Positions 1 to 7,490 of a DNA stretch of 40,218 nucleotides are shown piece after piece. The stretch's first letter is position 1, and each line of letters begins with the position of its first letter. Both the position numbers and the translations under genes were made by a program. The stretch covers positions 1-40,218 of the forward strand of contig NZ_JANCLT010000022.1 of the NCBI RefSeq assembly GCF_024294785.1, written 5' to 3'. Source of the stretch: Ectobacillus ponti (GTDB lineage: Bacteria > Bacillota > Bacilli > Bacillales > Bacillaceae_G). The notes beneath the pieces are model-generated. The model had not been told where the DNA came from. It saw only the letters and a program-made list of their open reading frames with translations, and did not search any database.

Positions 1-75
1 TGGCTCCGCAAGTAGGATTCGAACCTACGACCTATCGGTTAACAGCCGATTGCTCTACCGCTGAGCTATTGCGGA
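1..75 (-). tRNA. tRNA-Asn (GTT)
   Basis: Read on the minus strand this gives a full cloverleaf: acceptor TCCGCAA pairs with TTGCGGA, followed by G and an encoded CCA. The anticodon loop CTGTTAA carries GTT, and the T arm holds GGTTCGAATCC. It is the last tRNA before the window edge, so it may be the first of a longer cluster continuing to the left. Confidence 0.97.
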
Positions 76-108
76 ATAATCACTTTCCATTTGCTGGTGA
101 CCTCTTAT

Positions 109-137
109 ATATTACATAACCTTCAACAAGAAGTCAA
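109..137 (-). promoter_or_regulatory. Candidate sigma-A promoter for tRNA-Asn
   Basis: On the minus strand TTGACT (132-137) is followed after 17 bp by TAATAT (109-114), about 35 bp before the tRNA 5' end. The -35 matches consensus at 5 of 6 positions and the -10 at 4 of 6. The position fits a tRNA promoter. Confidence 0.45.
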
Positions 138-152
138 GTTCATTTTTTAAAA

Positions 153-182
153 ATTTCATTGTCCTGCTGTATCTGCCGGACA
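153..182 (-). terminator. Possible weak terminator after the SprT-like gene
   Basis: TGTCC (minus strand, 178-182) can pair with GGACA (160-164) through an imperfect stem, and a T-rich stretch follows near 152-156. The stem is short and mismatched, so this is tentative. Confidence 0.3.
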
Positions 183-207
183 CTTGTATACTATACAGAA
201 TAGCACA

Positions 208-678
208 TCAAGTGTCAAGCTGCTTTTTCACTTCTTGTAGTTTTCCGCGGCATTTGCCGCAAACATAGCGATTTGTATCAATCTGCTTGCGCCGCATATA
301 CTGCTGGCTGCAGCTCTTGCACTGATAGAAGTACTGCCTTGTACTCCGCTTTTTCTTCATATGGGGCATCACCTTGCAAAAACGCGGCGCTCCCACCTGC
401 TGCAGCAGCAAACGAAAATCAGCATCGCGATGCTGATAGCCCTTCCCCATTACATGCAGATGATAATGACAAAGCTCATGCTTGATTACTTCTATAAGCT
501 CCTCTTTGCCGAATATGCTGTAATAGGTACTGTTCAACTCAATATCATGTGATTGCAGCAAATACCGTCCGCCCGTGGTCCGAAGACGCGCATTAAACCT
601 CGCTTCATGCAGAAACGGCCTGTCGAAAAAACGGAGGGAAACCTCCTCCACCAAATGCTGCAGCTCCTGCTGCTCCAT
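208..678 (-). CDS. ydcK: SprT-like zinc metalloprotease-fold protein (YdcK family)
   Basis: 156 residues from the ATG at 678, chosen because GAGGGGGGAG lies just upstream; a longer frame to 729 has no such site. The SprT-like domain carries HELCHYHLH (HExxH zinc motif, roughly residues 68-76). A C-terminal zinc ribbon follows, with CKSC and CGKC pairs near residues 120 and 140. The family resembles eukaryotic Spartan proteases, but the bacterial protein's activity is not established. It is divergent from cmpA, with 87 bp between the two starts, and sits next to tex as in B. subtilis (ydcI-cmpA-ydcK). The two zinc motifs and the neighbourhood make the assignment firm; the substrate is unknown. 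Confidence 0.9.
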   Translation of the reverse strand: MEQQELQHLVEEVSLRFFDRPFLHEARFNARLRTTGGRYLLQSHDIELNSTYYSIFGKEELIEVIKHELCHYHLHVMGKGYQHRDADFRLLLQQVGAPRFCKVMPHMKKKRSTRQYFYQCKSCSQQYMRRKQIDTNRYVCGKCRGKLQEVKKQLDT

Positions 679-765
679 ACTGCTCCCCCCTCTTACACCT
701 CTTGCGCAATCTGTGCATACACTGTGCACATACCCATCCTACTTCCATTTCAAGGAGGGATTTCT

Positions 766-891
766 ATGCCATCCTGGCTGAAAAATCAGATCCGCCGTGC
801 CTATTACGAAAAGAACCGCTATCGGATCCGCCTGCTGAACGACTGTTGGTTTCATTATAAAAGATTGCAGAGCATTGAAAAAGGGGAGTAG
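766..891 (+). CDS. cmpA: Cortex morphogenetic protein CmpA
   Basis: A 41-residue frame starting at ATG 766 behind a strong site (AAGGAGGGATTTCT). The sequence begins MPSWLKNQIRRAYYEKN and is rich in basic and aromatic residues (YRIRLLNDCW), closely resembling the 37-residue B. subtilis CmpA. CmpA is a sporulation protein that works with the ClpXP protease to remove unstable SpoIVA, as quality control of spore envelope assembly. The position between tex and the SprT-like gene and the opposite orientation match B. subtilis. A CATACACT string at 716-723 looks like a sigma-E -10 box, but I see no convincing -35 partner. Its presence argues that the host makes endospores. Confidence 0.88.
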   Translation: MPSWLKNQIRRAYYEKNRYRIRLLNDCWFHYKRLQSIEKGE

Positions 892-910
892 CCCGCCTCC
901 CCTTTGTTAT
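881..910. terminator. Bidirectional terminator between cmpA and tex
   Basis: AAGGGGAG (881-888) pairs perfectly with CTCCCCTT (897-904). The loop contains the cmpA stop codon. A-rich sequence on the left gives a T-run for tex on the minus strand, and TTTGTTATT follows on the plus strand. Confidence 0.75.
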
Positions 911-912
911 TC

Positions 913-3087
913 TTATCCTTCAATCGGCAGCATGGACAGGGAAACCCGGCCCTTCTTTACATCGATTCCGTCCACCCATACTGTCACAATCTGTCCGACA
1001 GCCACAACATCCAGCGGATGCTTAATAAAGCCCTTCTTCATCTTGGAAATATGAACGAGGCCATCCTGCTTTACGCCAATATCAACAAATGCCCCGAAAT
1101 CCACGACATTCCGGACCGTTCCTTGCAGCTCCATGCCGCGCTTTAAATCTTCCAGCTTCAGCACATCCTTTTTCAGCAGCGGCTGCGGCAGCTCATCACG
1201 CAAATCCCGCTCCGGACGGATTAAGGCATCCATAATATCGCGCAGCGTCAGCTCGCCGATTCCCGTTTCCTGCGACAGAGCGGACAGATCGGCCCCTTCA
1301 AGTGCCTGCTTCAGCTGAGGTGTGCCAATATCCTTTGTGCCAAAGCCAAGCTTCTTCAGCATGCTTTCGACTTCTTTATAGCGCTCCGGATGAATGCTTG
1401 TCCGGTCCAGCGTATTTTCGCCTTCCAGCACCCGCAAGAAGCCGATGCACTGCTCATAGGTTTTGGCCCCCAGGCGCGGGATGTTCTTCAGCTGGCTGCG
1501 GCTGGTGAATTTGCCTTCCTCTTCACGCTTCTTCACAATGTTCTTGGCCACTGTTTTGCTTAACCCGGATACATACTGCAGCAAGGACACGGAGGCGGTA
1601 TTTACATTCACGCCCACCTGGTTCACGGCTGTTTCCACTACAAATGTCAGGGATTCGCTCAAGCGCTTTTGTGAGACATCGTGCTGGTATTGCCCCACCC
1701 CGACCGACTTCGGATCAATTTTCACCAGCTCCGCCAGCGGATCCTGCAGCCGGCGGCCAATGGATACCGCACTTCTCTCCTCCACCTGAAGATCCGGAAA
1801 CTCCTCACGGGCAATATCGGATGCCGAGTATACACTTGCCCCCGCCTCATTCACAATCAGATAGGCAATATCATGGTTCAGCTTCTTCAGAATATTAGCT
1901 ACAAACTGCTCTGTTTCACGGGAGGCCGTGCCGTTTCCGATTGCCACAATAGAAGCATGATGCTTCTCAACAATGGAGACAAATTTCTTTTCCGCCTCTT
2001 CGCGCTTGGACACGGGGGGATGCGGATAGATTACACTGATATGCAGCACTTTGCCCGTCTCATCCACGACAGCAAGCTTGCAGCCTGTCCGGTAGGCAGG
2101 ATCCACCGCAAGCACTGTCTTGCCCTTCATCGGCGGCTGCAGCAGCAGGTTACGGAGATTCTCCGCAAAGATATGAATGGCCTGCTCCTCCGCCTTCTCC
2201 GTAAGCTCCTTGCGCAATTCCCGTTCAATGGACGGCTGGATGAGGCGCTTATAAGCATCCTCCGCTGCGGCCTGCACAAATGGCGCCGCCGGAGACTGCT
2301 GGAACCGTACAACCCGTTTATGCAGGTATTGTACAATCTCTTCTGCCGGCGGAAGGATGGAAACGCGCAGAATCTCTTCATTCTCGCCGCGGTTCATGGC
2401 CAGAATGCGGTGAGGCACAATTTTGGCAATCGGCTCGGTGTACTCATAATACATTTCGTACACCTTCTTCTCATCCTTTTCTTGGTTCTTCCCAACAGAC
2501 GAAATGGTTCCTTTCCGGGCGGTTGTGCCGCGGATCCATTGGCGGTAGGAGGCTTCATCCGCAATCTGTTCAGCAATGATATCCTGTGCCCCCTGCAGCG
2601 CCTCCTCTGCTGTCGCCACACCTTCCCCGGTAAAAGCGGCCGCCTTCTCAAGGGGGCTGCCCTGCCTCGGGAAGCTCATCAGCCACTGTGCCAGCGGCTC
2701 CAGCCCTTTCTCTCTGGCGACAGTGGCTTTTGTGCGGCGCTTCTCTTTGTAAGGACGATATAAGTCCTCCACCTCCTGCAGCTTGTCCGCAGCCACAATG
2801 CTTGCCCGCAGCTCTTCCGTCAGCTTTCCTTTCTCCTCGATGAGACGCAGCACCTCGTCCTTGCGGCTGTCCAGGTTCACGATATACTGCCATGCCTCCA
2901 GCACATCCCGGATTTTCACCTCGTCCATGGAGCCCGTCATTTCCTTCCGGTAACGCGCAATAAACGGGACTGTATTGCCCTCCTCCGTCAGCTGAATGAC
3001 ATGGGCCACCTGCTTCACGCCAAGCTGCAGCCGCTTGGCAATCCCCTGCATCCAATCCGTACGCTTTTCGGTCATTTCTGCCTGCAT
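913..3087 (-). CDS. tex: Tex family RNA-binding transcriptional accessory protein
   Basis: 724 residues from ATG 3087, chosen because AAAGGAGG precedes it at good spacing; upstream in-frame codons lack a site. Domains in order: N-terminal Tex region (about 1-190), YqgF RNase H-like fold (about 320-450, including VLAVDPAYRTGCKLAVVD), helix-hairpin-helix segments (about 480-560, VNVNTASVSLLQYVSGL), and a C-terminal S1 RNA-binding domain (about 645-715, VRNVVDFGAFVDIGVKQDGL). Tex binds nucleic acid, and homologues affect toxin gene expression and transcription. The length is typical. The gene is downstream of ndoA, but a terminator-like hairpin ends just before its ribosome binding site, so its expression may be separate. 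No defect is visible. Confidence 0.95.
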   Translation of the reverse strand: MQAEMTEKRTDWMQGIAKRLQLGVKQVAHVIQLTEEGNTVPFIARYRKEMTGSMDEVKIRDVLEAWQYIVNLDSRKDEVLRLIEEKGKLTEELRASIVAADKLQEVEDLYRPYKEKRRTKATVAREKGLEPLAQWLMSFPRQGSPLEKAAAFTGEGVATAEEALQGAQDIIAEQIADEASYRQWIRGTTARKGTISSVGKNQEKDEKKVYEMYYEYTEPIAKIVPHRILAMNRGENEEILRVSILPPAEEIVQYLHKRVVRFQQSPAAPFVQAAAEDAYKRLIQPSIERELRKELTEKAEEQAIHIFAENLRNLLLQPPMKGKTVLAVDPAYRTGCKLAVVDETGKVLHISVIYPHPPVSKREEAEKKFVSIVEKHHASIVAIGNGTASRETEQFVANILKKLNHDIAYLIVNEAGASVYSASDIAREEFPDLQVEERSAVSIGRRLQDPLAELVKIDPKSVGVGQYQHDVSQKRLSESLTFVVETAVNQVGVNVNTASVSLLQYVSGLSKTVAKNIVKKREEEGKFTSRSQLKNIPRLGAKTYEQCIGFLRVLEGENTLDRTSIHPERYKEVESMLKKLGFGTKDIGTPQLKQALEGADLSALSQETGIGELTLRDIMDALIRPERDLRDELPQPLLKKDVLKLEDLKRGMELQGTVRNVVDFGAFVDIGVKQDGLVHISKMKKGFIKHPLDVVAVGQIVTVWVDGIDVKKGRVSLSMLPIEG

Positions 3088-3105
3088 CAGATTTTCCTCC
3101 TTTAA

Positions 3106-3134
3106 CAAAAAAAGCTGCTCAGCAAGAGCAACTT
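3106..3134 (-). terminator. Terminator or attenuator between ndoA and tex
   Basis: On the minus strand AAGTTGCTC and GAGCAGCTT form a 9-bp stem with one G-U pair and a 5-nt loop, followed by a run of seven T (3107-3113). The tex Shine-Dalgarno sequence starts only a few bases later. Confidence 0.7.
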
Positions 3135-3204
3135 TCATGATGAATGCACACCCGTGCATATATTCCTTTAACACCACATGACGCTTCCCGGCCGGAAGCT
3201 GTTT

Positions 3205-3555
3205 TTAAAAATCGATAAGTCCGAGACTGATTTGCAGCGCTTCATCCACACGGCTCATCATCTCCGCATCCAAGTGCGTGATTTTGTCCGTCAGCCGTTG
3301 CTTATCAATCGTTCGAATCTGCTCCAGCAAAATAACCGAGTCCCGCTCAAATCCATACCTCTTGGCGTCAATCTCCACATGTGTCGGCAGCTTTGCCTTC
3401 TGTATTTGGGCCGTGATGGCAGCCACAATGACGGTCGGGCTGAAGCGGTTGCCAATATCATTCTGGATTACGAGGACTGGGCGGACGCCTCCCTGCTCAG
3501 AGCCGACAACCGGGGACAGATCTGCAAAATACACGTCGCCGCGCTTTACAATCAA
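3205..3555 (-). CDS. ndoA: EndoA (MazF-type) mRNA endoribonuclease toxin
   Basis: 116 residues, nearly identical in sequence and length to B. subtilis EndoA, a ribosome-independent RNase that cuts mRNA at UACAU-type sites. The MazF fold is clear from [20 protein letters not shown] and [12 protein letters not shown] at the N terminus and [17 protein letters not shown] in the middle. The start is TTG at 3555; its ribosome binding site GGGGGG overlaps the end of the antitoxin gene four bases upstream. This weak start suggests coupled and lower translation of the toxin. The antitoxin NdoAI is encoded immediately upstream. Unlike in B. subtilis, no rsb-sigB operon follows; a terminator and then tex come next. 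Confidence 0.97.
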   Translation of the reverse strand: MIVKRGDVYFADLSPVVGSEQGGVRPVLVIQNDIGNRFSPTVIVAAITAQIQKAKLPTHVEIDAKRYGFERDSVILLEQIRTIDKQRLTDKITHLDAEMMSRVDEALQISLGLIDF

Positions 3556-3559
3556 GAGA

Positions 3560-3847
3560 TTACCCCCCGCTAACTAAGCGTTCTACTGTGTGCTCTGCCT
3601 CGTATTCCGCTAAGAAGGCTTCTGATGCAATGCTTAAATTAATCTTACCCATTTCAATATAGCCGCGTCTCATGGACTCATGCTGATACCGGCGCTTTGT
3701 CTTGTGCTGGCGCAGCAGCATCTGGGCTGCCTGGCAAATGAGCTCATTGCGGTTTCTATTCTCTTGTTTTCCGATTCCATCGAGCTCAGATACCATTTGC
3801 TTTGGCAGCTGGACCACGATTTCTGTAGTTACACTTGATTCGGACAC
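3560..3847 (-). CDS. ndoAI: EndoAI (MazE-type, RHH) antitoxin
   Basis: 95 residues from GTG 3847. This start matches the B. subtilis protein (SESS...) and sits 9 bases after GGAGG; an in-frame ATG at 3853 is only 3 bases from that site. The N-terminal ribbon-helix-helix contains [18 protein letters not shown] and [15 protein letters not shown]. The C-terminal tail ([19 protein letters not shown], then TVERLVSGG) is the part that binds and blocks EndoA in the known complex. The gene is transcribed with ndoA, separated by 4 bases. The N-terminal half diverges more from B. subtilis than the tail, consistent with constraint on the toxin-binding part. Confidence 0.92.
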   Translation of the reverse strand: MSESSVTTEIVVQLPKQMVSELDGIGKQENRNRNELICQAAQMLLRQHKTKRRYQHESMRRGYIEMGKINLSIASEAFLAEYEAEHTVERLVSGG

Positions 3848-3909
3848 AAACATACACCTCCACCATCAACTACACACACCGATGTTTATATATATTGACA
3901 CCCATCCCA

Positions 3910-3938
3910 ATCATACCATTGTATGGGCTCTGTTGCAA
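3910..3938 (-). promoter_or_regulatory. Sigma-A promoter for ndoAI-ndoA
   Basis: On the minus strand TTGCAA (3933-3938), 17 bp, TATGAT (3910-3915). The predicted start lies about 55 bases before the antitoxin start codon. It means the toxin-antitoxin pair need not depend on readthrough from alr. Confidence 0.55.
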
Positions 3939-3997
3939 AGACTTCCTAACTCCTTGCTTATGTTTTCCAACTTTCAGGAAAACCATTCTTGTTTCTA

Positions 3998-5164
3998 TCA
4001 AGGGTTTAACAAATTCTCAATCTCCACAACCTCTCCATCCCGGCGGAAAACCCGCGGCACACGAAAGTTAATCAGACAAGGCACTTCATAATTAATCGTT
4101 CCCAGATGGGCCGCCACATCATTGACGCTGACCATCTGGCCGCCCTGCCGTCCAATGAGGGTGACTTTCGTTCCAGCCGGCAAGTGCTCCGGCAGGCGGA
4201 GCATCAGCTGATCCATGCAGACCCGGCCGACAATCGGCACCTTCTTTCCGTCAACCAGCACTTCGAAGTTCTGCATTCTCCTGACCCAGCCATCCGCGTA
4301 GCCAATCGGCACAGTGGCAATCCATTCCGTTCCGGCTGTCACATAAGTGGCGCCGTAGCTGATGCCCTGTCCGGGTTCAACCTGCTTGACCTGAACAATC
4401 TTGCTGTGAAGCGAAAAGGCTTCCTTCAATGGATACGGCAGCAGTGTATTGATTTCCGGCGATGGAGTTAAGCCGTACATGGCGATTCCAATACGGGCCG
4501 CATTAAAAATCCGCTCAGTAAATCGCAAGCTTGCTGCACTATTGGCACAGTGGATCATTCTTGGCTGCACGCCTTCCTCCTGCAGCCAATGGAGCTGTTC
4601 CAAAAAGCGCTGATATTGCTTTTCGAAATAATCCGTTTGCCGCTCGTCAGCTGTGGCAAAGTGCGTGAATGCCCCCTCGACTTCAATGGCAGGCATTTGC
4701 CGCAGCCATGCACTGCAGGCACTGCACTCTTCCTTTGTCCGAATGCCGAGACGGCCCATTCCCGTATCAAATTTCAAGTGGATGCGCAGCTGCTGCTCCG
4801 CCTTCCATACTTCGGCCGCCTGCTGCAGCCATTCACTTTGGAACACAGTCAAGGCAATGTTATGGGCTGCCGCTATATTCATATCCTGCGGTCTTGAAGC
4901 TCCCAATACAAGAATAGGAGCAGTAATGCCCGCGCGGCGCAGCGACAAGGCCTCATCGAGGAAAGCAACTGCCACTCTTGTGGCTCCTGCCTCCAAGGCT
5001 GTTCTGGCAACCGGCGCAGCACCGTGGCCATAGGCATTCGCTTTCACTACTGCAATGACCTCCGCTTGTGCAGGGATATGCTGTTTGGCATTCTGGACAT
5101 TTTCATAAACGGCATCCAAATCAATCTCTGCCCAGGTATCCCGATAAAATGACGATTCCTTCAT
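3998..5164 (-). CDS. alr: Alanine racemase
   Basis: 388 residues from ATG 5164. A longer in-frame extension to 5344 is rejected because it runs through the promoter and lacks family similarity. The enzyme is PLP-dependent and makes D-alanine for the Ddl-MurF route to peptidoglycan. The PLP lysine is K41 in VVKANAYGHG. The alpha/beta barrel is followed by the C-terminal beta domain with GQGISYGATYVT, whose tyrosine is the second catalytic base, and VGRVCMDQ. Length matches Bacillus Alr. It has its own strong promoter (5244-5272) and is followed by ndoAI with a separate promoter. In spore formers Alr can also act on germinants, but nothing here shows that. Confidence 0.97.
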   Translation of the reverse strand: MKESSFYRDTWAEIDLDAVYENVQNAKQHIPAQAEVIAVVKANAYGHGAAPVARTALEAGATRVAVAFLDEALSLRRAGITAPILVLGASRPQDMNIAAAHNIALTVFQSEWLQQAAEVWKAEQQLRIHLKFDTGMGRLGIRTKEECSACSAWLRQMPAIEVEGAFTHFATADERQTDYFEKQYQRFLEQLHWLQEEGVQPRMIHCANSAASLRFTERIFNAARIGIAMYGLTPSPEINTLLPYPLKEAFSLHSKIVQVKQVEPGQGISYGATYVTAGTEWIATVPIGYADGWVRRMQNFEVLVDGKKVPIVGRVCMDQLMLRLPEHLPAGTKVTLIGRQGGQMVSVNDVAAHLGTINYEVPCLINFRVPRVFRRDGEVVEIENLLNP

Positions 5165-5243
5165 GTAGAGAACACTTCCCTTATACGATATGCGATGCTT
5201 ATTCTTATATATTCGCAGTTTTTTCCGCTGTAATCCATTCTTG

Positions 5244-5272
5244 ATTATTGTGCTATTGGAGACAGTTGTCAA
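5244..5272 (-). promoter_or_regulatory. Strong sigma-A promoter for alr
   Basis: Minus strand TTGACA (5267-5272), exact consensus, 17-bp spacer, AATAAT (5244-5249). Predicted transcription start near 5237, giving a leader of about 73 bases. Confidence 0.75.
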
Positions 5273-5320
5273 TGAATGAACACAAATTGCCGGGCATGCT
5301 ATTCTCTCTACATGAAAGAA

Positions 5321-5347
5321 GACGTGGCGAGTCAGGCTCGGCACGTC
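5321..5347 (-). terminator. Terminator after ydcC
   Basis: An 11-bp stem with one mismatch (GACGTG...CACGTC closing pairs) and a 5-base loop follows the ydcC stop, with TTCTTTC behind it on the minus strand. Confidence 0.6.
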
Positions 5348-5357
5348 TTAGGTTGTT

Positions 5358-6368
5358 CTATTTTTCTGCCTTCTGGTATACAGAACGCGCCACTGTCAGC
5401 AGCTCATCCTGGCTGAGTTCCTTGGACACCAGCATATAGTCCACACCGTTATGGGACCAGGTGATGGAATCCTTCGTCAGCGCCCCGACCGTAAAGCCGA
5501 GATCAACCGGCTCGCCGCTCATGCTGACAGTTGTGCCGGTCTTGGCCACCAATGCTTTCTCCTGAATGAGCGTAAAGCTCTTTTTGTTTCCGTTATACGT
5601 CAGGATGACACGCTTGCCGTTTGCCGTCTTCATTTCCTTCTCTTCCTTCTTCACGACGCCCTTCGGCAGGTCGTTCGGATACAGCACGGCAAATGGCTGA
5701 TCCTGCTGGGCGGATGCCGGAATCTCATCCCGGGCAACAGACATATTTTTCTTCGTATCGAATGCGCCCTTGTCAAACTTCTTGTCAAACTTCACGCCGG
5801 AGAAATCCACCTGCACAAGAACATTGTTATCATTGTCCATCAGCTTGACAGAGACAGGGGACAAATCCTTCTTGCTGAAGGCAATCTCCTGCTTTGGAAT
5901 CATATTATGGTTCTGATAGTTTGTCTTTGTTTCAAATACATAGTTGTCATCAGTTGCCTTAAATACAGCTGCTTCTTTATCCTTCAGCACGTCCCGCACA
6001 AGTGATTCGTACAGATACGCCTGGCTGCTGTTCTGCGGCCAATTGCTTTGGAAGCGGAAGCTCTTGTTCAGTGCCGGTGTCAGCACGAATACTCCTTCAT
6101 CATTGCGGAGTATGATTTGGCTTTGGTCCTTCTTGGCATTCTTCAAGCTGACACGGTAATACGATGGTTTGCTGTGCCAAATGTCCACATCATACACCTG
6201 CGGCTCCGCTCCTGTTTTAATAGAGAGCTTCGCTTTCGCTTCATAGCTTTTCATGTCAGATACCTTAGCCTCTAGATCCTTGATGACATCCTCTTTGCTC
6301 TTTTGCATACAGCCGGTCAAAGCAAACATGAGCAGCAGCCCAAGCAGCGGTAACAGCCACTTCTTCAT
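5358..6368 (-). CDS. ydcC: Sporulation lipoprotein YdcC (LolA-like fold)
   Basis: 336 residues. The N terminus is a lipoprotein signal: MKKWLLPLLG core and lipobox LTGC with C20, so the mature protein should be anchored on the outer face of a membrane. The body resembles the LolA/outer-membrane-lipoprotein-carrier-like fold found in Firmicute sporulation proteins (YdcC, GerS). There is no outer membrane to serve, so a germination or spore-envelope role is more likely. A sigma-E-type promoter lies directly upstream (6428-6456), matching mother-cell expression of the B. subtilis gene. Start ATG 6368 follows AAAGGGG. Neighbours acpS and alr match the B. subtilis order. Confidence 0.88.
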   Translation of the reverse strand: MKKWLLPLLGLLLMFALTGCMQKSKEDVIKDLEAKVSDMKSYEAKAKLSIKTGAEPQVYDVDIWHSKPSYYRVSLKNAKKDQSQIILRNDEGVFVLTPALNKSFRFQSNWPQNSSQAYLYESLVRDVLKDKEAAVFKATDDNYVFETKTNYQNHNMIPKQEIAFSKKDLSPVSVKLMDNDNNVLVQVDFSGVKFDKKFDKGAFDTKKNMSVARDEIPASAQQDQPFAVLYPNDLPKGVVKKEEKEMKTANGKRVILTYNGNKKSFTLIQEKALVAKTGTTVSMSGEPVDLGFTVGALTKDSITWSHNGVDYMLVSKELSQDELLTVARSVYQKAEK

Positions 6369-6427
6369 TCTTTCAACCCCTTTGCCTCATGGATGACGGA
6401 AGGCCTGGCCTCCCTTACTGCTAATCC

Positions 6428-6456
6428 AATATATGAGACAAGACTGGCGAATATGC
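6428..6456 (-). promoter_or_regulatory. Sigma-E-type sporulation promoter for ydcC
   Basis: On the minus strand GCATATT (6450-6456) fits the sigma-E -35 consensus KMATATT fully. After 14 bp comes CATATATT (6428-6435), one mismatch from CATACANT. The spacing is as expected and the predicted start is about 55 bases before ydcC. The promoter overlaps the last bases of acpS intergenic sequence, so ydcC is likely switched on separately in the mother cell. Confidence 0.65.
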
Positions 6457-6459
6457 AGA

Positions 6460-6819
6460 CTAGCTTGACGGGCTTTCCAGAATTACTTGGGCAGCGGCGA
6501 ACTGCCGGCTGTGTGTAATGGAGACATGAGTCAGGTACGGAGCCGGCCCTCTCATTACGGGCTTCCCTCTCTCATCCGGGGTCACCTCCAGGTCAAGGAA
6601 GCTGAGCTCCTTGCCGATGCCGGTGCCCAGGGCCTTGGCATAGGCCTCCTTGGCGGCAAACCGGCCGGCCACATACTCCACCTGGCGATGCCCGGACAGC
6701 TGCCCGGCACGCGTCCGCTCCTTTTCTGTTAAAACGCGCAGCAGAAACTTCGGCTGCCGCTCCAGCATCGAAGCAATGCGGTCCAATTCAATGATGTCCA
6801 TTCCAATTCCTATAATCAC
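6460..6819 (-). CDS. acpS: Holo-[acyl-carrier-protein] synthase
   Basis: 119 residues from GTG 6819, with GGAGAGG upstream. The enzyme transfers 4'-phosphopantetheine from CoA to the serine of acyl carrier protein, activating it for fatty acid synthesis. The two family motifs are present: GIGMDIIELDRI at the N terminus (metal-binding Asp) and RFAAKEAYAKALGTGIG in the middle (Glu metal ligand, CoA-binding Lys). The C terminus HVSITHSRQFAAAQVIL is typical. Length matches B. subtilis AcpS. It is divergent from the rhomboid gene with 83 bases between them, where a TTGTTA-TAACAA dyad lies. Confidence 0.97.
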   Translation of the reverse strand: MIIGIGMDIIELDRIASMLERQPKFLLRVLTEKERTRAGQLSGHRQVEYVAGRFAAKEAYAKALGTGIGKELSFLDLEVTPDERGKPVMRGPAPYLTHVSITHSRQFAAAQVILESPSS

Positions 6820-6857
6820 TGTATCCCTCTCCTTCTAAGCTCCTGTCCGCTCTCATA

Positions 6858-6872
6858 TTGTTAGAGTAACAA
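6858..6872. promoter_or_regulatory. Perfect dyad between acpS and the rhomboid gene
   Basis: TTGTTA and TAACAA flank a 3-base centre, giving a perfect 15-bp inverted repeat midway between two divergent genes. It could be an operator or part of overlapping promoters. No regulator is known to me for this motif. Confidence 0.3.
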
Positions 6873-6902
6873 AGATAGGACAAAACAGAAAGGACTGAGG
6901 CG

Positions 6903-7451
6903 ATGCAGCTTACATTCTCCACGCGGATACCGCCCGTTACAAGCGCCCTGCTGCTGCTGATGGCACTCACCCTGCCGCTGAATGCCCTGCTGCTGCCGGC
7001 GGGAGCCGGCTGCAATTCCTGCACCCTGCAAGGGGAAGGCTGGAGGCTGTTCACTTCCCTGTTTCTGCACGCTGACCTGCAGCATCTGCTGTCCAATGCC
7101 TCCTGCCTGCTCATGCTCGGCTTCTTCCTGGAAAAGCAGCTGACTCCCTGGACATTTTCTCTTCTGTTTTTCCTCAGCGGGCTGGCAGGAAATGTGCTGA
7201 CCCTCCTTCTCATGCCGGCGCACTTCACCCATGTAGGGGCATCGGGAGCTGTGTTCGGCCTGTTGGGCGCACAAATCTATATTTTTTACCTGCAAAAGCA
7301 GCGGTACGGGCATCGGGAGTTCTCTCTGCTGCTGCTGGCATTGCTGCTGTTGGTGTCAGCCACCTTTTTGGACAGGACCGTGAACATTGCCGCCCATCTC
7401 GGAGGACTGCTGGCAGGCGGGATGCTGATGCCGCTCTTGTATAAGGAATAA
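6903..7451 (+). CDS. ydcA: Rhomboid family intramembrane serine protease (YdcA-like)
   Basis: 182 residues, six hydrophobic segments. Rhomboid motifs: WRLFTSLFLHADLQHLLSN (47-65, with N65 and the conserved HxxxxHLxxN pattern), GASGAVFGLLG (112-122, nucleophile S114), and AAHLGGLLAG (163-172, catalytic H165). The Ser-His dyad is therefore intact and the protein should cleave substrates within the membrane. The substrate is unknown. It is divergent from acpS, as ydcA is in B. subtilis. The loop after the first helix contains C37 and C40, a close pair that may be a disulfide or metal site; this is unproven. Start ATG 6903 has a modest site (AAAGGA). Confidence 0.9.
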   Translation: MQLTFSTRIPPVTSALLLLMALTLPLNALLLPAGAGCNSCTLQGEGWRLFTSLFLHADLQHLLSNASCLLMLGFFLEKQLTPWTFSLLFFLSGLAGNVLTLLLMPAHFTHVGASGAVFGLLGAQIYIFYLQKQRYGHREFSLLLLALLLLVSATFLDRTVNIAAHLGGLLAGGMLMPLLYKE

Positions 7452-7490
7452 GAAAAGCAAGCTTCATTTCAGGTAGAAGCTTGCTCCGTT
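7452..7490. terminator. Bidirectional terminator between rhomboid gene and uvsE
   Basis: AGCAAGCTTC (7456-7465) and GAAGCTTGCT (7476-7485) form a perfect 10-bp stem. The minus strand reads TTTTCTTA after it; the plus strand tail is weaker. The uvsE stop codon is inside the hairpin. Confidence 0.75.

Noticed and set aside
695-740. Sigma-E promoter for cmpA (CATACACT at 716-723)
   Set aside because: The -10 is plausible but no sequence resembling the -35 lies at 14-15 bp.
1681-2763. Long plus-strand open frame (about 360 codons) opposite tex
   Set aside because: It is antisense to a clear Tex protein, has no family motif and no good ribosome binding site, and arises from the GC-rich codon pattern.
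5165-5344. 60-codon N-terminal extension of alanine racemase
   Set aside because: It crosses the alr promoter and the ydcC terminator and has no start signal; the family start is at 5164.
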